Shown: positions 39,472 to 53,000 of the stretch, piece by piece | Layout of the letters: each line of letters begins with the position of its first letter | Position numbering within the stretch: the stretch's first letter is position 1 | DNA from: Macquaria australasica | Lineage: Eukaryota; Chordata; Actinopteri; Centrarchiformes; Percichthyidae | Length of the DNA stretch: 64,000 nucleotides | Assembly (NCBI GenBank): GCA_005408345.1 | Contig: SEMN01000261.1 | Span: 186,001 to 250,000, forward strand | Direction of reading: 5' to 3' | Notes under the pieces: generated by a model | What the model saw: the letters and a program-made list of their open reading frames with translations, nothing else | What the model was told of the DNA's origin: nothing | The model's database searches: none | Made by a program: the position numbers and the translations under genes

Positions 39472-39613
39472 AACCCTAATTCGATTTGGAAATCTGACAG
39501 TACAAGAAGACTGAGTGTATGTGGATGTGTGTGTATATACCAGAGGCCTTTTTCTTTCACATACTCGAGGTCTGACTTCCTCTGCCCATTGGGAGTGGGG
39601 CCGGCTAGTCTCA

Positions 39614-39649
39614 GTGTGTGTGTGTGTGTGTGTGTGTGCGTGTGTGTGT
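39614..39649. repeat. (GT)n microsatellite
   Basis: About 36 bp of GT repeat with one GC interruption. It can pair with the (AC)n tract 145 bp to its left. Confidence 0.95.
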
Positions 39650-39835
39650 ACAAGCACTGGGGGTTAATGCATGCTTTCAATCACAGCTCTAGTGGGGAGA
39701 AATCAGATCCCTGCAGCATTGATGTGGACCTCAAAATCCTGCACAGCATAAGAAGATACTTACAGATATCGGGTAATGTGTATTGAGTGCAGAAAATGCA
39801 TTCATCTACAGTTTAACCATTAAACTTATTTTCAT

Positions 39836-40025
39836 TAAAGGAATAGTTCGCCATTTTGGAAAAATAGGCTTATTTGCTCTCTTGCAAAGATTGAGATGAG
39901 AAGATTGATACCACTCTCATGTCTGTGGGATAAATGTGAAGCTACACCCTGTTAGCTTATTAGCACAAAGACTGGAATCAAGAGGGAAACAGCTAGTCTT
40001 GCTCTGTCCAAAGGCGACAAAATCC
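39836..40025 (+). repeat. Teleost dispersed repeat starting AAAGGAATAGTTCG
   Basis: Ordered blocks: AAAGGAATAGTTCGCCATTT, GCTTATTTGCTCTCTTGCAA, GATACCACTCTCATGTCTGT, AAAGACTGGAATCAAGAGGG and CAGCTAGTCTTGCTCTGTCC. The same order occurs in reverse at 18171-18305. Confidence 0.75.
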
Positions 40026-40439
40026 ACCAATGAATGAAGTTCATCATTTGTTTTAGGTTGACCGAACACACCTGACTGCTTCCTGCTTTTGTCTGCAAAG
40101 TTAGAAAGTTGTACATAAGTGTTATGAAAAGGTTAAGGGAGCAGCTACACTAACAAGGAAAGTAAAGTTATAAAGACAAAGAAGTGGAAGGAGACAAGGA
40201 GGATGAGATGAAAAGAGAAAGACAGGAAGAGATACTTAAACAGAGGAAGGATACATATGGAGGAGTGGGAGGGGAAAGAGAGGGCAAGATGACTTAACTG
40301 GGATACACCGCCTGTTCAGGAATACTCCACCCTCAGTCTTACACACACACTTACACACACAGCTATTTCCCAGTGAGGTAAATCCCCCAGCATTCCCCCA
40401 CTATGCGCTGTCACAGCCCTCCCACTCCTGCAACTGTGT

Positions 40440-40898
40440 GTGTGTGTGTCACCACTTTTCTCTGACATTCCTGTGCAGAGCGGAGAGGCGGTGAGCTCGG
40501 CTGCAGAGAGACAGAACTACAAATCCAACTCACAACTTCAATAGGAAAAGCTGGGATTTTCTCAGAAGTGGAAGGAGAGAAGAATTGTCCTTTTCCTTTA
40601 GGCTGCAACTCGTTTTTCTTCATCCATCACGTCTCACTGTGAGCTTTCCTAAACAGGGAATTTCAATTTTGGGAAATCTGCCTGCAAGTCAGCTGGGAAG
40701 GCTTACATCTTTAACAAGGGATTTCTAGAAAAGCATCCTCTTGTATCCAGTCACAGTTTCCTCCTATTCTTCTCCTCTCCATCTCCCTCCCTGGAGGCGG
40801 ATTCCAAACTTCGGGACTGCCGAACCCCAGAGTTTGGGATTACTTTTGGAGAGGCAAAAAAAGGACAAGGGCATCGTGTTGCAACAGCATACAAAGAG
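40440..40898 (+). other. hspa12b: Candidate non-coding first exon of hspa12b
   Basis: The segment ends AAAGAG|GTGAGT, a strong donor at 40898, and is followed by an intron that would reach the acceptor at 42987-42989 before the coding start. It has no long open frame, as expected for 5' UTR. The left boundary is a guess. No TATA box was recognised. Confidence 0.35.
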
Positions 40899-42663
40899 GT
40901 GAGTTAACATTCAAAGAAAGAAAACAACTGCATTTAGAATTATTGATGACATGTAGCAAATATAATGTAGAATTTGCATTGTTTGTAGTGGTTTGATTTG
41001 TCCTATAAACTTGCATGTTTGTACTATTTTGCATAATGGTTCTGTGATTAACTGTCAAAGACAAAGCTGCATGATAAGGAACACTGCTGAAGCCTGTCTT
41101 GCCAGTAAAGTTTGCAAAATGTCTCCATATGTCTCAAAATGAGAGCTCTATTGTTAATGGTGCATAAAAGTGGAGTGTGTTGCACAATCGGTCCCTAATG
41201 TAACATCTCAAGGGAGTTTGAGTTGCTTGTTCTGCTGATCCCCTGCTAGATCTCAGCCGTGCGTCTGAGAAAGAGAGAGAGAGAATAAAGTATTGGAAGG
41301 GTGGGGGTGTAAATCATCCACTGCACATTGAGCTTAAAGAGATGACGGGATGAGAGAGAAAAAGCAGAAAGAAAAAAGTATGTGCGAGAGAGATGTGGAG
41401 TTTCATCCCCGCTCTGGTTTTATCATCAAACAGCAAAAGAACGCCAATGATGCACACATGCACAGGCACACAATGTTTCAGGCACATGCTTGAATAAATG
41501 CACACAGATGTTGCATGCATGTACGCAAAGAAAGGATGTCAAACTAACTTATGGTCTCTCTTTAGCTCTCCTACTTTGTCAATCACACACACACATGCAG
41601 GCACACACACGCGCACACACACACACACACACACAGAAAGAGATTTAAACAAACACATCTTTGTTTCATTGCACTCATCTGTTTAGTTTGCTCTTGGCTC
41701 AGATCACAGACTGATCAAATGATTCCCAGGGCTGCAATACAACACACACACACACACACACACAAAGTAGATACATCTGCAGGAGGACATACAGTCAACA
41801 TAGAGACAACTCGCTAATTAGGATTATATGAATATTACACACACTCATATATCATACATACAGTTGAAACAGTAGGTACACTCCATGTCTTTCTCTCGTG
41901 TTTCATGCACACACGTCTTCTCATTCTCTCGTCTTCCATAGTTCATTTTTCTGTCACATATGTGCTTGTGATCATAAAATATGTCGGTTATAAATGTCTT
42001 TTGAATAAGTGCACAACATTCGTCAAGTTACTTTTTACGATTTCTCTCACTTGTCCACGTTTTCTTGTTTGTTTAACCCAGACAAAAAGTTGGCTCACAT
42101 CAGCGTCATATAGCATTTGACCTACATGGTATTTGGAAAACATTCTGGTTCATAAACTTCCCCATGCAAGCAGCCCAATGCAACCAGTCATTGTTATAGA
42201 CGCTTGGAGCAAGAAGTTCAAGTGCGCTGTGACAGTTGCTGAAAGATGGTTGGGGTGTGTCTTCTTCACTTCCCCTCCTTGGCTGATGAATATCTTTGGT
42301 GTCCAAAATGACTCCCTATTCACTACCTAGTGCACTGTATTTATTTTACACCATTTTATTTGAGGTCTGAATTCTCAGTGTAAAACATGCGCTACACCTG
42401 TTATTGATGGAACAAAATGACAATGATTCATTAGTGTCCCTAATTTTTAATTTACTGCTCACTATTATGTAGATTATTGACTTTTATTAATATTTATTTT
42501 GTAGGAAATAGTGAATGGAGGAACCAGGGAGTGATTTTGGACACAGCACTGGTCACAACCTCCTATCTATAACCACCGAGCTATTTTTCTCCATTTTATG
42601 TGCCCTATAAGATGATTGACATTGGCATCCATTTGTAAAGTCCACCCATAAGAATTCATTACT

Positions 42664-42960
42664 TAAAGCTGCACTATATCATATTTTTATTAACAGAAAA
42701 TTATCACAGGTATCTGCAGTTCCTCTCAGCTCTATGGACTGTTTCTTTTAACTCATTGTTTTGATTTATGGCCCGCAACTTTACTGTTGTGGTTCACCCT
42801 TATCGACCTCGTTTCCAGCTGCAGCAGGCAGCTGCTTTTAGCTAAAAAGCTCTGATAAACCTATGGTACGGTACCTGCCCAGCACCGAACAGCAGACAGG
42901 CAAAGTTAGCAGCTGGCTGGTGAACATAGTGGAGCATTTAGCAGCTAAAGAGCCAGATTA
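42664..42960 (+). repeat. Dispersed repeat starting TTAAAGCTGCA, copy 1
   Basis: It starts TTAAAGCTGCACTATATCAT and includes TGGTACGGTACCTGCCCAGC and GTGGAGCATTTAGCAGC. An opposite-orientation copy at 48650-49150 contains GTGCTGGGCAGGTTGCGTAC and ends ATGCAGCTTTAA. It sits just upstream of hspa12b coding exon 1. Confidence 0.65.
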
Positions 42961-43006
42961 ATGTTGGTGTTGGTGTGTTTCTCTGCAGACCCTGGCTCCT
43001 GTAAAG

Positions 43007-46000
43007 ATGGCTGACGTGGCGCAGCCAGACTCCAACAGCCTGCAGATACCCAGTGAGAGACACATACAGTTTATACACATGCTTCATTATTATGGAAACC
43101 TGGTCAAAATGACTCACTTCTCTCTCTTTATCTTTTGGAACGTGAACACGCTGACCTTTCCATGCCACTCTCCCACTCAGGAAAATTACTCTCATCATTT
43201 TCCAGTGACATTCCAGGCATTCCAGTTCATTACAAATATTCAATCTCACATCTAGAGAGCTTCAGGTCAAGTGTGTTTACACCCTAACTCACTCATCTCC
43301 ACAGTGAACAATAAGGTGTTTTCTGCATGTGTGCATGTATGTTAGTATCAGCAGTTGATGACAGTCCAGTGATGGGTCTTTCCTTGTGATAAGACAGTTT
43401 TCCCATGGCTGCATAATGCTTCAAACACAGAGATTTTTGGCTATTCTGTTCATTTTCCAGTGGAGTGTGAGTGCCGCTTTTCCAATGTTGAAACAGTTTT
43501 TAATAGTTAGCCACCACTGTATATCCTTACATTTCTCTTTCTCTTCTCTTCTCCATTAATTCCCAGGTGATAATTTATCAGTCCCTTCGTCACCTGCCAC
43601 AGCTAGAAATGACTGCAGCATCACACCCCTCACACCCTCACCCTCACCGGTAACTACACACATACACACACACACACATTCACCACAGAGACTCCTACAC
43701 ACCCTTTCCTCTTTCTACTTATTTTCTTTATATAGAGCTCTTGAACACAACATGTAAATCCACATCCACTTCTCACTATTATTAGTGGTTTATAAAAACA
43801 CTTACACTCAGAGTTTAAAGTGAAGTGTAGACTTAAAACAAGTACCCAATAAAGACTACAATCTTATACTTTGGCAAGTATTAAAGGAGGTGAGGAGAGG
43901 AGAAAAAAAAATAAAGGGAAGTCCATGAAAAACAGTTTCTGATTTCCAAGCCAACCTGCTAATTCTATGCTGTTTCCACTCATAGAAACTAGTTATTACT
44001 GAGATATAAGAGACATTGGTTTAAATGCCACCCACGCTTCCTTTCCAGACAGAAATGATAGCGCACATTGGCCTATTCACTCTTTGGTATTTGTAGATAA
44101 TTATGAGGAATTCTTCCTTTTGGTGTTGAACTATAAACAAGACTAAGAGTCTACAGCCATGTTAGTGGATCTGTGAGGCTGTACTTAGGCACAGCGGTGC
44201 TTTGAACTAAATGCTAACATGTTGATGTTTAGCAGGTATAATGTTTTTCATGTCCATCTTAGTTTAGCGAGTTAGCATGTTAATATTTGCTAATCAGCAC
44301 TGAACAGCTGATAATAATGAGAAATTTCAGTTTGGAAGGTATTTAGTCAAAAAAAGCGAAATATTGGACAAATTAAAATTTTCACCTCATGATGGCGCTA
44401 GATAGAAAAGTTAAGGGATCACCAAAGTCATCCTGAGGGGAACATGAGTGTCTGTACCAATTCCCATGGCAATCTATCCAATAGTTGTTGAAATATGTCA
44501 CAATAAAACAAAAAAATGAACCTCATGGTGGCATTAGAGGAAAGGTCAAGGGATCACCAAAGTCAGTAGGCTTCATCCTCTGGGCCATAGAGCCACACGG
44601 CTAGTGTGGCTAGTAAAAAAACAGGAAGGTGATGAAAAGGAGATGAATGAGCACAGAAGTGATTATGAGGAGTTCTTCTCCTATAAATACCAGCTACAAA
44701 ACACACAAATCTCCCTCTCTCTCTGGCCTTCTTTCTCTCTCTCTCTCAGAGGGTGGAGGTCAGACCCAGGATGTCCTGTCCGTTCTTGGTTGTCGTGGCG
44801 ATAGACTTTGGGACGACCTCCAGTGGCTACGCGTTCAGTTTCACACAGGACTCAGAAGCCATACACATGATGAAGTAAGAGTCTGTGTTTGTTGTCTTCA
44901 ATTCTATTCTATTATATTATACTCTACCCTTGACATCTTTTTTCCTCCAATCCATGCAGGCGCTGGGAGGGCGGCGACCCTGGAGTGGCCAATCAGAAGA
45001 GCCCAACGTGTCTGCTGCTGACTCCTGATTTGCGGTTCCACAGTTTTGGGTTTGCGGCACGGGACTTCTACCACGACCTGGACCCAGAGGAGGCCCGGCA
45101 CTGGCTCTACTTCGATAAGTTCAAGATGAAGCTCCACAGCACAAGTGTAAGAGTAGAAAGTCAATTTTACATAATACATCCAGACTAAAATGCTAATTTT
45201 ACACATTTAGATCAATTTATTAGTCATGAGAAGTACAACTCAGCCAGTGAAAACAGTTGTGTAATGTATTCTGTGACCCTGGAGGAAAGTCTGATATAAT
45301 AACCCTGATGATGTCATTGTGATGTCATCAGGGTTATCACGGCGTAGACTTGAGACCTAAAAATGATTACAGAGAACCTACTTTACAAACTGGCGGTGTT
45401 GTGTTTGAGAGACATGGCTGTTACCAGGCGAGGAGAAGAAACACTATCGAGTTGCATTGTGGGAAGTGTAGGATCCGGTGTTTTTGGAGCTTGAACCACA
45501 CTTGGGATCAAACATCAGGATATCTTGACCTCTGCTACTTCAATTTTGACCATTCTTTTTTTTTTTTTTAATCTGTCTCTCGCAAGTCTCCCGAAAGTGC
45601 AATACTAAATTGCTGGAGTACCCCTTTAAGGCTTTAAGCATCAGAAAGATGACTTGTCCTTGCAACAGTGTTTCAGCAGTTGCGGCTGTGTTTGCTGCAG
45701 GACCTCACCATGGAGACGGAGCTGGAGGCGGTCAACGGTCGGAGGGTCAGGGCCATCGAGGTGTTTGCACACGCCCTGCGCTTCTTCAGGGAACACGCTC
45801 TGAAGGTACACTTTATGATTGCAGTATGGTGCCCCATGGTGGACATGTTTAAACACTGTTTATATGTGTGTGATTTTTTTTAAATTTGCTTTGATGACAG
45901 CTCATATCTTGAGTTCAATTTTAAGGCTTTTACCAAAGAAAGTGTTTCATTGATCCTGTTTTAGGAGGTGAAGGACCAGTCGTCATCAGTGCTGGAGGGA

Positions 46001-46762
46001 GAGGAGATCAGATGGGTAATCACCGTCCCCGCTGTGTGGAGACAACCTGCCAAACAGTTCATGAGAGAGGCTGCATACCTGGTAGGAACACACACATTAA
46101 CAACGCAGAGAGCAATAGATATGACTGGCTGAAAGAGGCTGCAAACTTAAACAAAAAACTTACTTACAACAACATACTTGTTACATTAAATACAAAGTAT
46201 ACGCTTTTAAATCAGCCAAAACTATTCTGCAACTAAACAAAGACATCACCTAAGCCTAGGAGGGTTTACATCCAATACATCTCTGGATCCATCCATCCGT
46301 CCACGTACATAATGTATACATGCACTGTCAAATGAAAACTATGCTCTATATCTCAATTTCTGATATTTTGGTTGCTTGATGGTTTGAGAGAATTCTTGTA
46401 CATCATATGCTTTGAGTTATGAACTGATTTGTGGTGTCTTTTTTTTTTTTATTTCCTTTGCAATGGGTGTTTTTCTTGTTGCATGAAAAGTTGACGTTAT
46501 GGAGGCAATTGTCCAAAGTGTAGTCATTACTGGCTGTATCTTACGGTAACTATAACTATAATTATAACAGTTCATGTTGTAGGACTGAACTTTTCAAAAT
46601 CAGATACATACACACAGAGGATGATGGTTGAATGTGTGTGTGTGTGTGTATGAGACAGAGAGAGAGAGAGGAAGAACAACAGGGAGATGGAAAGAAAGGC
46701 ATTGTATAAAGCATGAGATAAAGGCTGTCTGATTAATGTTCCCATGGAAGATCACTTACTAT

Positions 46763-46798
<36 letters not shown>

Positions 46799-46963
46799 GG
46801 AGATCATAACGCTGCACTTTTGCCTCTATCCTCCCTGTATATCTTCCCACCAACACACACACACTCCTCCCACTGTACGTATTACAATGACTTGTAGGAA
46901 GTGTGCGTTCATAGACAGGAATTCAGGGTCCTATCACAATACAAATCAATGAGAATGGACCGA

Positions 46964-47034
<71 letters not shown>

Positions 47035-50000
47035 GTGCAGTATGCAATAGTTCATGGGAAATATTGTGCGACCTTTTACTTTTAATGTCATGCTCATTCT
47101 CTCTCTGTATGATTTTCTCATTTTTACACACACACACACACACACAGATCAATTTGTTAACCATTATCTCTCATCTGCCCTTCACTCACCCGGGAACATA
47201 CATAAATAGTCTAATGCATACACACTTTCTCATGCACCCTGACATACACACACACAGACACCCTACGCCATGGCTCCCAGCTTGAGGCTGTCAGGGTGTG
47301 TGTGCTTCCTGCTGGTGATGATGTCATCGGAGGTGAACAATGAGGGAGACCGGCGTACAAACACAGGAAGTGGTGTCCAGACCCCCGCCCTGCACACACA
47401 CACACACACCATTCCAGCCAATCAACTTTGCTCCCAATACATCAAGACTAATATTTATATACCAACTCTCCTCTGCCCTCCTAATGGCACTTAGTATAGG
47501 TATATATACACCAAAGCATGTATGTCTAAAAGCTTGATGGATTAATACCAGTATGTGGAACTTTCTCTGTCTCTTTTCTTTCTCATATTCACTCCCCAAG
47601 TATCTCAATAAAATCAAGGATTGCAGGATAATAAAATTCTGCTTGTAAATGTTTCTCTCCCTCTCCGTCTCTCTTGTCTCCTCCAGGCTGGTCTGGTGTC
47701 TCCCGACTGTCCCGAGCAGCTCCTCATCGCTCTGGAACCCGAAGCTGCGTCCATCTACTGCCGTAAGCTCCGCCTCCACCAGGTCATTGACCTGAGCTTG
47801 CAGCCAATCACAAACGGCCTGGATTTTGAAGGGTCCCAGCCCTTCGACTCCAGCTTCAGACAAGGTAGTAAAGAGAGAGAGAGACTGTGTGTATGTGTGT
47901 GTGTGTGTGTGTACTTTTTTCTGCGTGTCTTCTTGTAGACTTTGTCATTAGCATAAGCATGAAACCACACTGTGTTCCTGGAAATGTTGTTGTTTCATTT
48001 CACTCGGGAAATGTGGTTTTTGCAAAGGATGGCATGGGTTTGTGTGTGTGCATGTGTGAAAGAAAGAGAGAGCACTGAGGGTAAAGCTTGTGGTTTTACC
48101 TCAAATTATTTTGCATTTGTGTGTGTGTACGTGTGTGTGTGTGAGGTTGTATGACTTTGCAGTTGTGTTTGTGTGTGTGTGGGGGGGGGGGGATGTACGC
48201 GGGCCATATGTGTCATGTAGAGCAGACAAATGAAAACATTCTTCTAGATTGTGAAGTATTCTGTATCTTATATGTATGTCGTGGCAACATGGCAATGCTT
48301 TTTAATTCATTATTCTGAAATGGGTTATTTCATTGTCTGCATAGGCAACATCAGGTGACTGGCAGTTAGAGCATTAAACCCTTCTGGTTGAATCATCAGT
48401 ACAAAAGATGAGAAGCTGTGTTACAAAATATCTTGTTCTTTGATTAAAAGTCAAAGGTACAAACCTGTACTCATAAAAACACAAGGCGAGAAGTTAACTA
48501 CGGCTTCAACGGTGCAATGGGATTAAAAATTCTGTTGTGTGTGCAACAAAAGGTGAGCTGAAGCTAAAATGTACTCTTTGTACAAAACCTCATATGTCAT
48601 TCTGTACTTTAAATCCATTCACTTTCAGATTCTCAGCATTTTGAATTTGCTACAGCTCTGATTTGAGTCTTTTTCTATAGCACTTTATAGCACCTGGTGG
48701 CAGCGCAACAAGCTGTAAACACAACACTGACATATCATCAGGTTATAAAGTTGATTTGGCGAACGTGTTAGCATCCAGAAGATGCAGAGCAACATTAGCA
48801 TTCATTTGAAGTTGGGTTTCTGGCCATCCAAATAATGTAAGTTCAATATCCACACACCTTTTAGCTCTGTTTTGGTCTCCACTCTCAAGGGAAATATCTG
48901 GCTCATTGAATGCTAAATGCTCCACTCTGTATCTGTCATTTGGTGCTGGGCAGGTTGCGTACAGTGGTGTTTACCAGTAGCCTATTGAGCCTGAAAATGA
49001 CCCTGATGCGAGCGGTGAGTGTGAGCCAAAACAGTGCCAGCACCAGAAAACCAAAACAACAAGCTGAAAGATGCTAAAACCCTCCACAGAGCTGAGGGGA
49101 ACTGCAGCGTAATATTAATTTAAAAAAATACTGAATAATGCAGCTTTAAAAGAAAACTTTTAAATGGGAATTTACAGTGGGGAAAAATACTTCCAGAACC
49201 AGCAACTCCTTTCACTTTGCAGCTCTATAGTGTGTGGATCAAAAAGCTTATATGAGTGTATAACTTTTCAACATAAGAGGAAAAAAGTGGCGACATAAAA
49301 AAGTTATAACTGTCAGACATATTGTCACGACTCTACATTAAAGCTGCGTTGTTGAAAACATTTGCAGCAGCTACAGGAAAACGCCACTAACATGCCTGCA
49401 AAGAAACAAAGAGCGGTTTCAGGCTGGGAAAGGGGAGACGGGATGCATAATTCAGCGAACGAACATGCCGTCCAAAATCCCCTGCACAGGCCCACTTATA
49501 CATATGCAGTCAGTGACACACGCACACAACTCACACACAAAGACACACACTAAACACAGGATATTGTAATTGGAACAAGGTGCAGTGAGACCATGATCTC
49601 ACCCCCCTCCTGGCCTGTCATTCTCCCTCTCCTTCACTCACATTCATTTTTCTTTCTTTTCCCTCTGTATTTCTAGCATTTGCTCCCTCTCTAACCAGGT
49701 CGTACACTTTGCAAGGACTCTGCAGACACAGCCCACCACACAAACAGGCATACAGTATTTACACACACGCACGCACACTTGGCATCACGGTCCTGATTTC
49801 TTTACTATCTTTAGCTTTTTCTTCCACCTCATTTCGTCTCCAAAGATAGCACAGGGGAGTCATTAACACACACACAAACACACACACACACGTACATTTT
49901 CTTTTCTGCTGTTCCAAATAGTTGCAAATGGTTTCCAGACTTGCATTTCATTCACCACCCCCATACAAAGACACACACACACGCACATACATTACCTCCT

Positions 50001-53000
50001 GCGTCATCCAGGCCCTTAAAACAACTGTATTTGCTTTCAAGAGAATGTAGCCATTGTTGCTCAATAAGTTTATAATCTTTATAGTCAATCTTTCTTTTTC
50101 TTTTCTTCTTTTCTTTTCTTATCCTGCCAAAAATCTCTTTTACCCTTCTCTTATTCTAATTTTTGTGGTGTATAGTACTCCTGGGGTTTGAGGGAACCTA
50201 TAGTAAAAACCACTTATACCTAAATTATACAAATACTTCACCCCAAGACTGTCAAACCTATGACTTAATACACACACACACACACACACTTTTACATCAG
50301 GGCCACAGATTCCCCACAACCCTGCCAAAGAGACAAAAATATTACCTTTTTTCTAACATCCTCTTTTGGCTTCTTTGATCTGCAACAATTTCCCATCTTA
50401 AAGCCATTATGTCTCATTTCATGGGTTCACGTGCACATATGGAGGAATGTAAGTGTGTATGTGCTCTGTCAAATAGGTTGTTGGGTATTTTGTATTTCTG
50501 TCAGTTGTGTTTGAGTGCGCTCTGTTTTTATTGGCCTCCGTCCATACTCTTGACCTGCCAGTCAGGCGGTTTACATGTCGTGAACGAAGCGAAAGTTGAG
50601 ATGTGAGAGCGTTCTTCATTTCCAGCAAATTGCCCCTGTCATGCAAAAACATTATGACTCTGGTTTTGGTATGTTTTTCTTGTTTTACTTAGATTCAAAG
50701 ACTTCATACTATTCGTAGGGTAAATGCCATGACCTCATGGGTTATGAGACTTGTTTAAAACTTACTACATGTCATATAAATTAAAACATTCATCTTCATT
50801 TGGTTGAAATTGAGGCCAGTTTGCACTGAGCATTAGTGAAACACAAGCTTTAAGTGTCGGACCCTACAGTGTGTTTATACAGAAAGACAAAAAAAGGTTT
50901 GAATGCTGGCAAAGCAGTGCAAGGTGGTGAAAGGTGGTGATGGCTCTTGGGGCTCACAGCTAGAGAGAGTCCATAAAAATTCTTATTGAATTATTTTATT
51001 TAGGAAAGGGGGGCCCAGAGCAATATTTCCGGGGGACAAGAACCCCTACCTACTTGTGAAAATGTCGTAAATATGACATTTAACTAACTACAACTCTCAA
51101 AAAAAAACACAAAAAAAAACATGAATATAGCAAGTTTGCAAGTAATCTAAAATGTGTCATCATCCCTCAATAAAGTCAAGAAAGATGTCAACCAAAACTG
51201 TCGATCATAATGTCTGGTTGTCTGTGACTGCTTATTTTCTCAGGTGAATAATCAAACTTAGTAAAGTAAGGTCAAATTTCACCTTGCTTCCTGTCTGAAC
51301 ATAGTGAGAGGGAGCCACATGCAGAATGTAACCATTATCTTTTGCCTCACTGTGACTTAATGAACTGATTTAATGACGTGCGTGTGCAACAGAGATTGTA
51401 TCCAAATATCAAAGGTTTGAAAACTGGAGAATATCGCGTACCTGTGTGTATTTAGCATTTGTGCGTGTTTGTTGCAGCGAGGGAACAGCTGAGGCGATCC
51501 AGACACAGCAGGACCTTCCTGGTGGAGAGTGGAACCGGAGAGCTATGGTCAGAGCTGCAGACTGGTAAGACTGTGTGTATGTGTGTGTGTGTGTGTGTTT
51601 GAGAGAGACAGACAGACCCCACATGTCGGAGATATTGATGATTTTGACTTTTAACCCCACCAGGCTGACTATGAGAAGCAAACACACCTACTTTCTAATG
51701 ACTTTTCCCTCCTGCATATCATCATTCACTGTGTTCTTTTTCCAGTTCTGCGTGGTTACTGTTTTCACACATTATCTACAATATCTGCACTATTAACAGG
51801 GCCTGTTTTAATTGGTGTATTAAAAAAAACTGAATGTGGCTTCAACCAAATTTTGTCCCTGGTTTGGTTCCGGCCAAACCACACACAGCCTTTTCTTTCT
51901 GTTGAACCATGACAACAATCTGAGGAGCCACGTGTCCTTGCTGACCCTTTTTGCTCCCTTTCCTGTATACACACACACACACACACACAGGAAGGACCCA
52001 GCCCATGGGACTCTCTGGATCTGCACTGTAAAATAAACCAAAGGAGTAGAAACCCTGTTTTATCCTCCTCCTCTCTCCTTTTCTTCTCTCATCCTTCCAT
52101 ACATTTTTTCTTTTTTCTTCATTTTTGTTGCTCGCACTTTTTCTCTTTCTCACTCACTCATACTGCCTCTCTCGTGCTCAGGGTGTGGTCAGCTAAATTC
52201 TGGGTAACTACGACAAAACCAGCTCTTATCGCTGAACATTATCATAAACACACACAAACACACACTCGCCGAGGGAGCGTAGCAATCACAGATGACTGGA
52301 GGTTGTTTATGTTTGAGGACCCGCTGGTTAAAGAGTTTCAGGAGAAACACACACACATACACACACACACACACACGACAGACTAGAAACATGACATTTA
52401 GACATTCCACAAAAATGAACCACATTATCATCCACAATTTCCTCCTACAAATTTATGCGAAACATCATGTTACTTGATCTTACAGTACTGTGTAAAATCT
52501 TTCCTGGCCCTGAAATCAAACTGATAAGCAAGTTTTTTTTCTCATTTATGAAAATGCTAAATGTTTCCAAGACACTGCAGATATTAAAACTGTGTTTGTG
52601 CACTTTGTGTGCAGGTGACAGGTATATTGTTGCAGACTGCGGAGGAGGAACAGTTGACCTGACAGTCCATCAGATCGAGCAGCCACAGGGAACACTCAAA
52701 GAGCTCTACAAGGCTTCAGGTACAAACTTTATCAATCTGATAAAACCCCAAAATAACCACATTTCCTGCAGTTCCCAAAGCTGTACTTTTTCTTCCAGGC
52801 GGTCCGTACGGTGCTGTTGGAGTAGACCTGGCCTTCGAAGCCATGCTGTGCCAGATCTTCGGTGAGGACTTCATCCAAAGCTTCAAAGCCAAGCGGCCGG
52901 CGGCCTGGGTGGACCTCACCATCGCATTCGAGGCGAGGAAACGGACGGCGGCGCCAGGCAGGGCTAACGCCCTCAACATCTCCCTGCCCTTCTCTTTCAT

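Larger units (their letters stand above)
31331..40440. other. Gene-poor spacer between paip2b and hspa12b
   Basis: No convincing coding exon was found over about 9 kb. It contains repeats at 33055-33275, 33283-33578 and 39836-40025, an orphan CpG-rich patch at 34280-34690, a C run at 37493-37505 and CA/GT microsatellites. Open frames here show no domains. Regulatory elements for hspa12b or paip2b are possible but not recognisable by eye. Confidence 0.6.

Noticed and set aside
47324..47863. 179-codon minus-strand ORF
   Set aside because: Its best-looking part is antisense to hspa12b exon 7; the remainder is intron and CA repeat.
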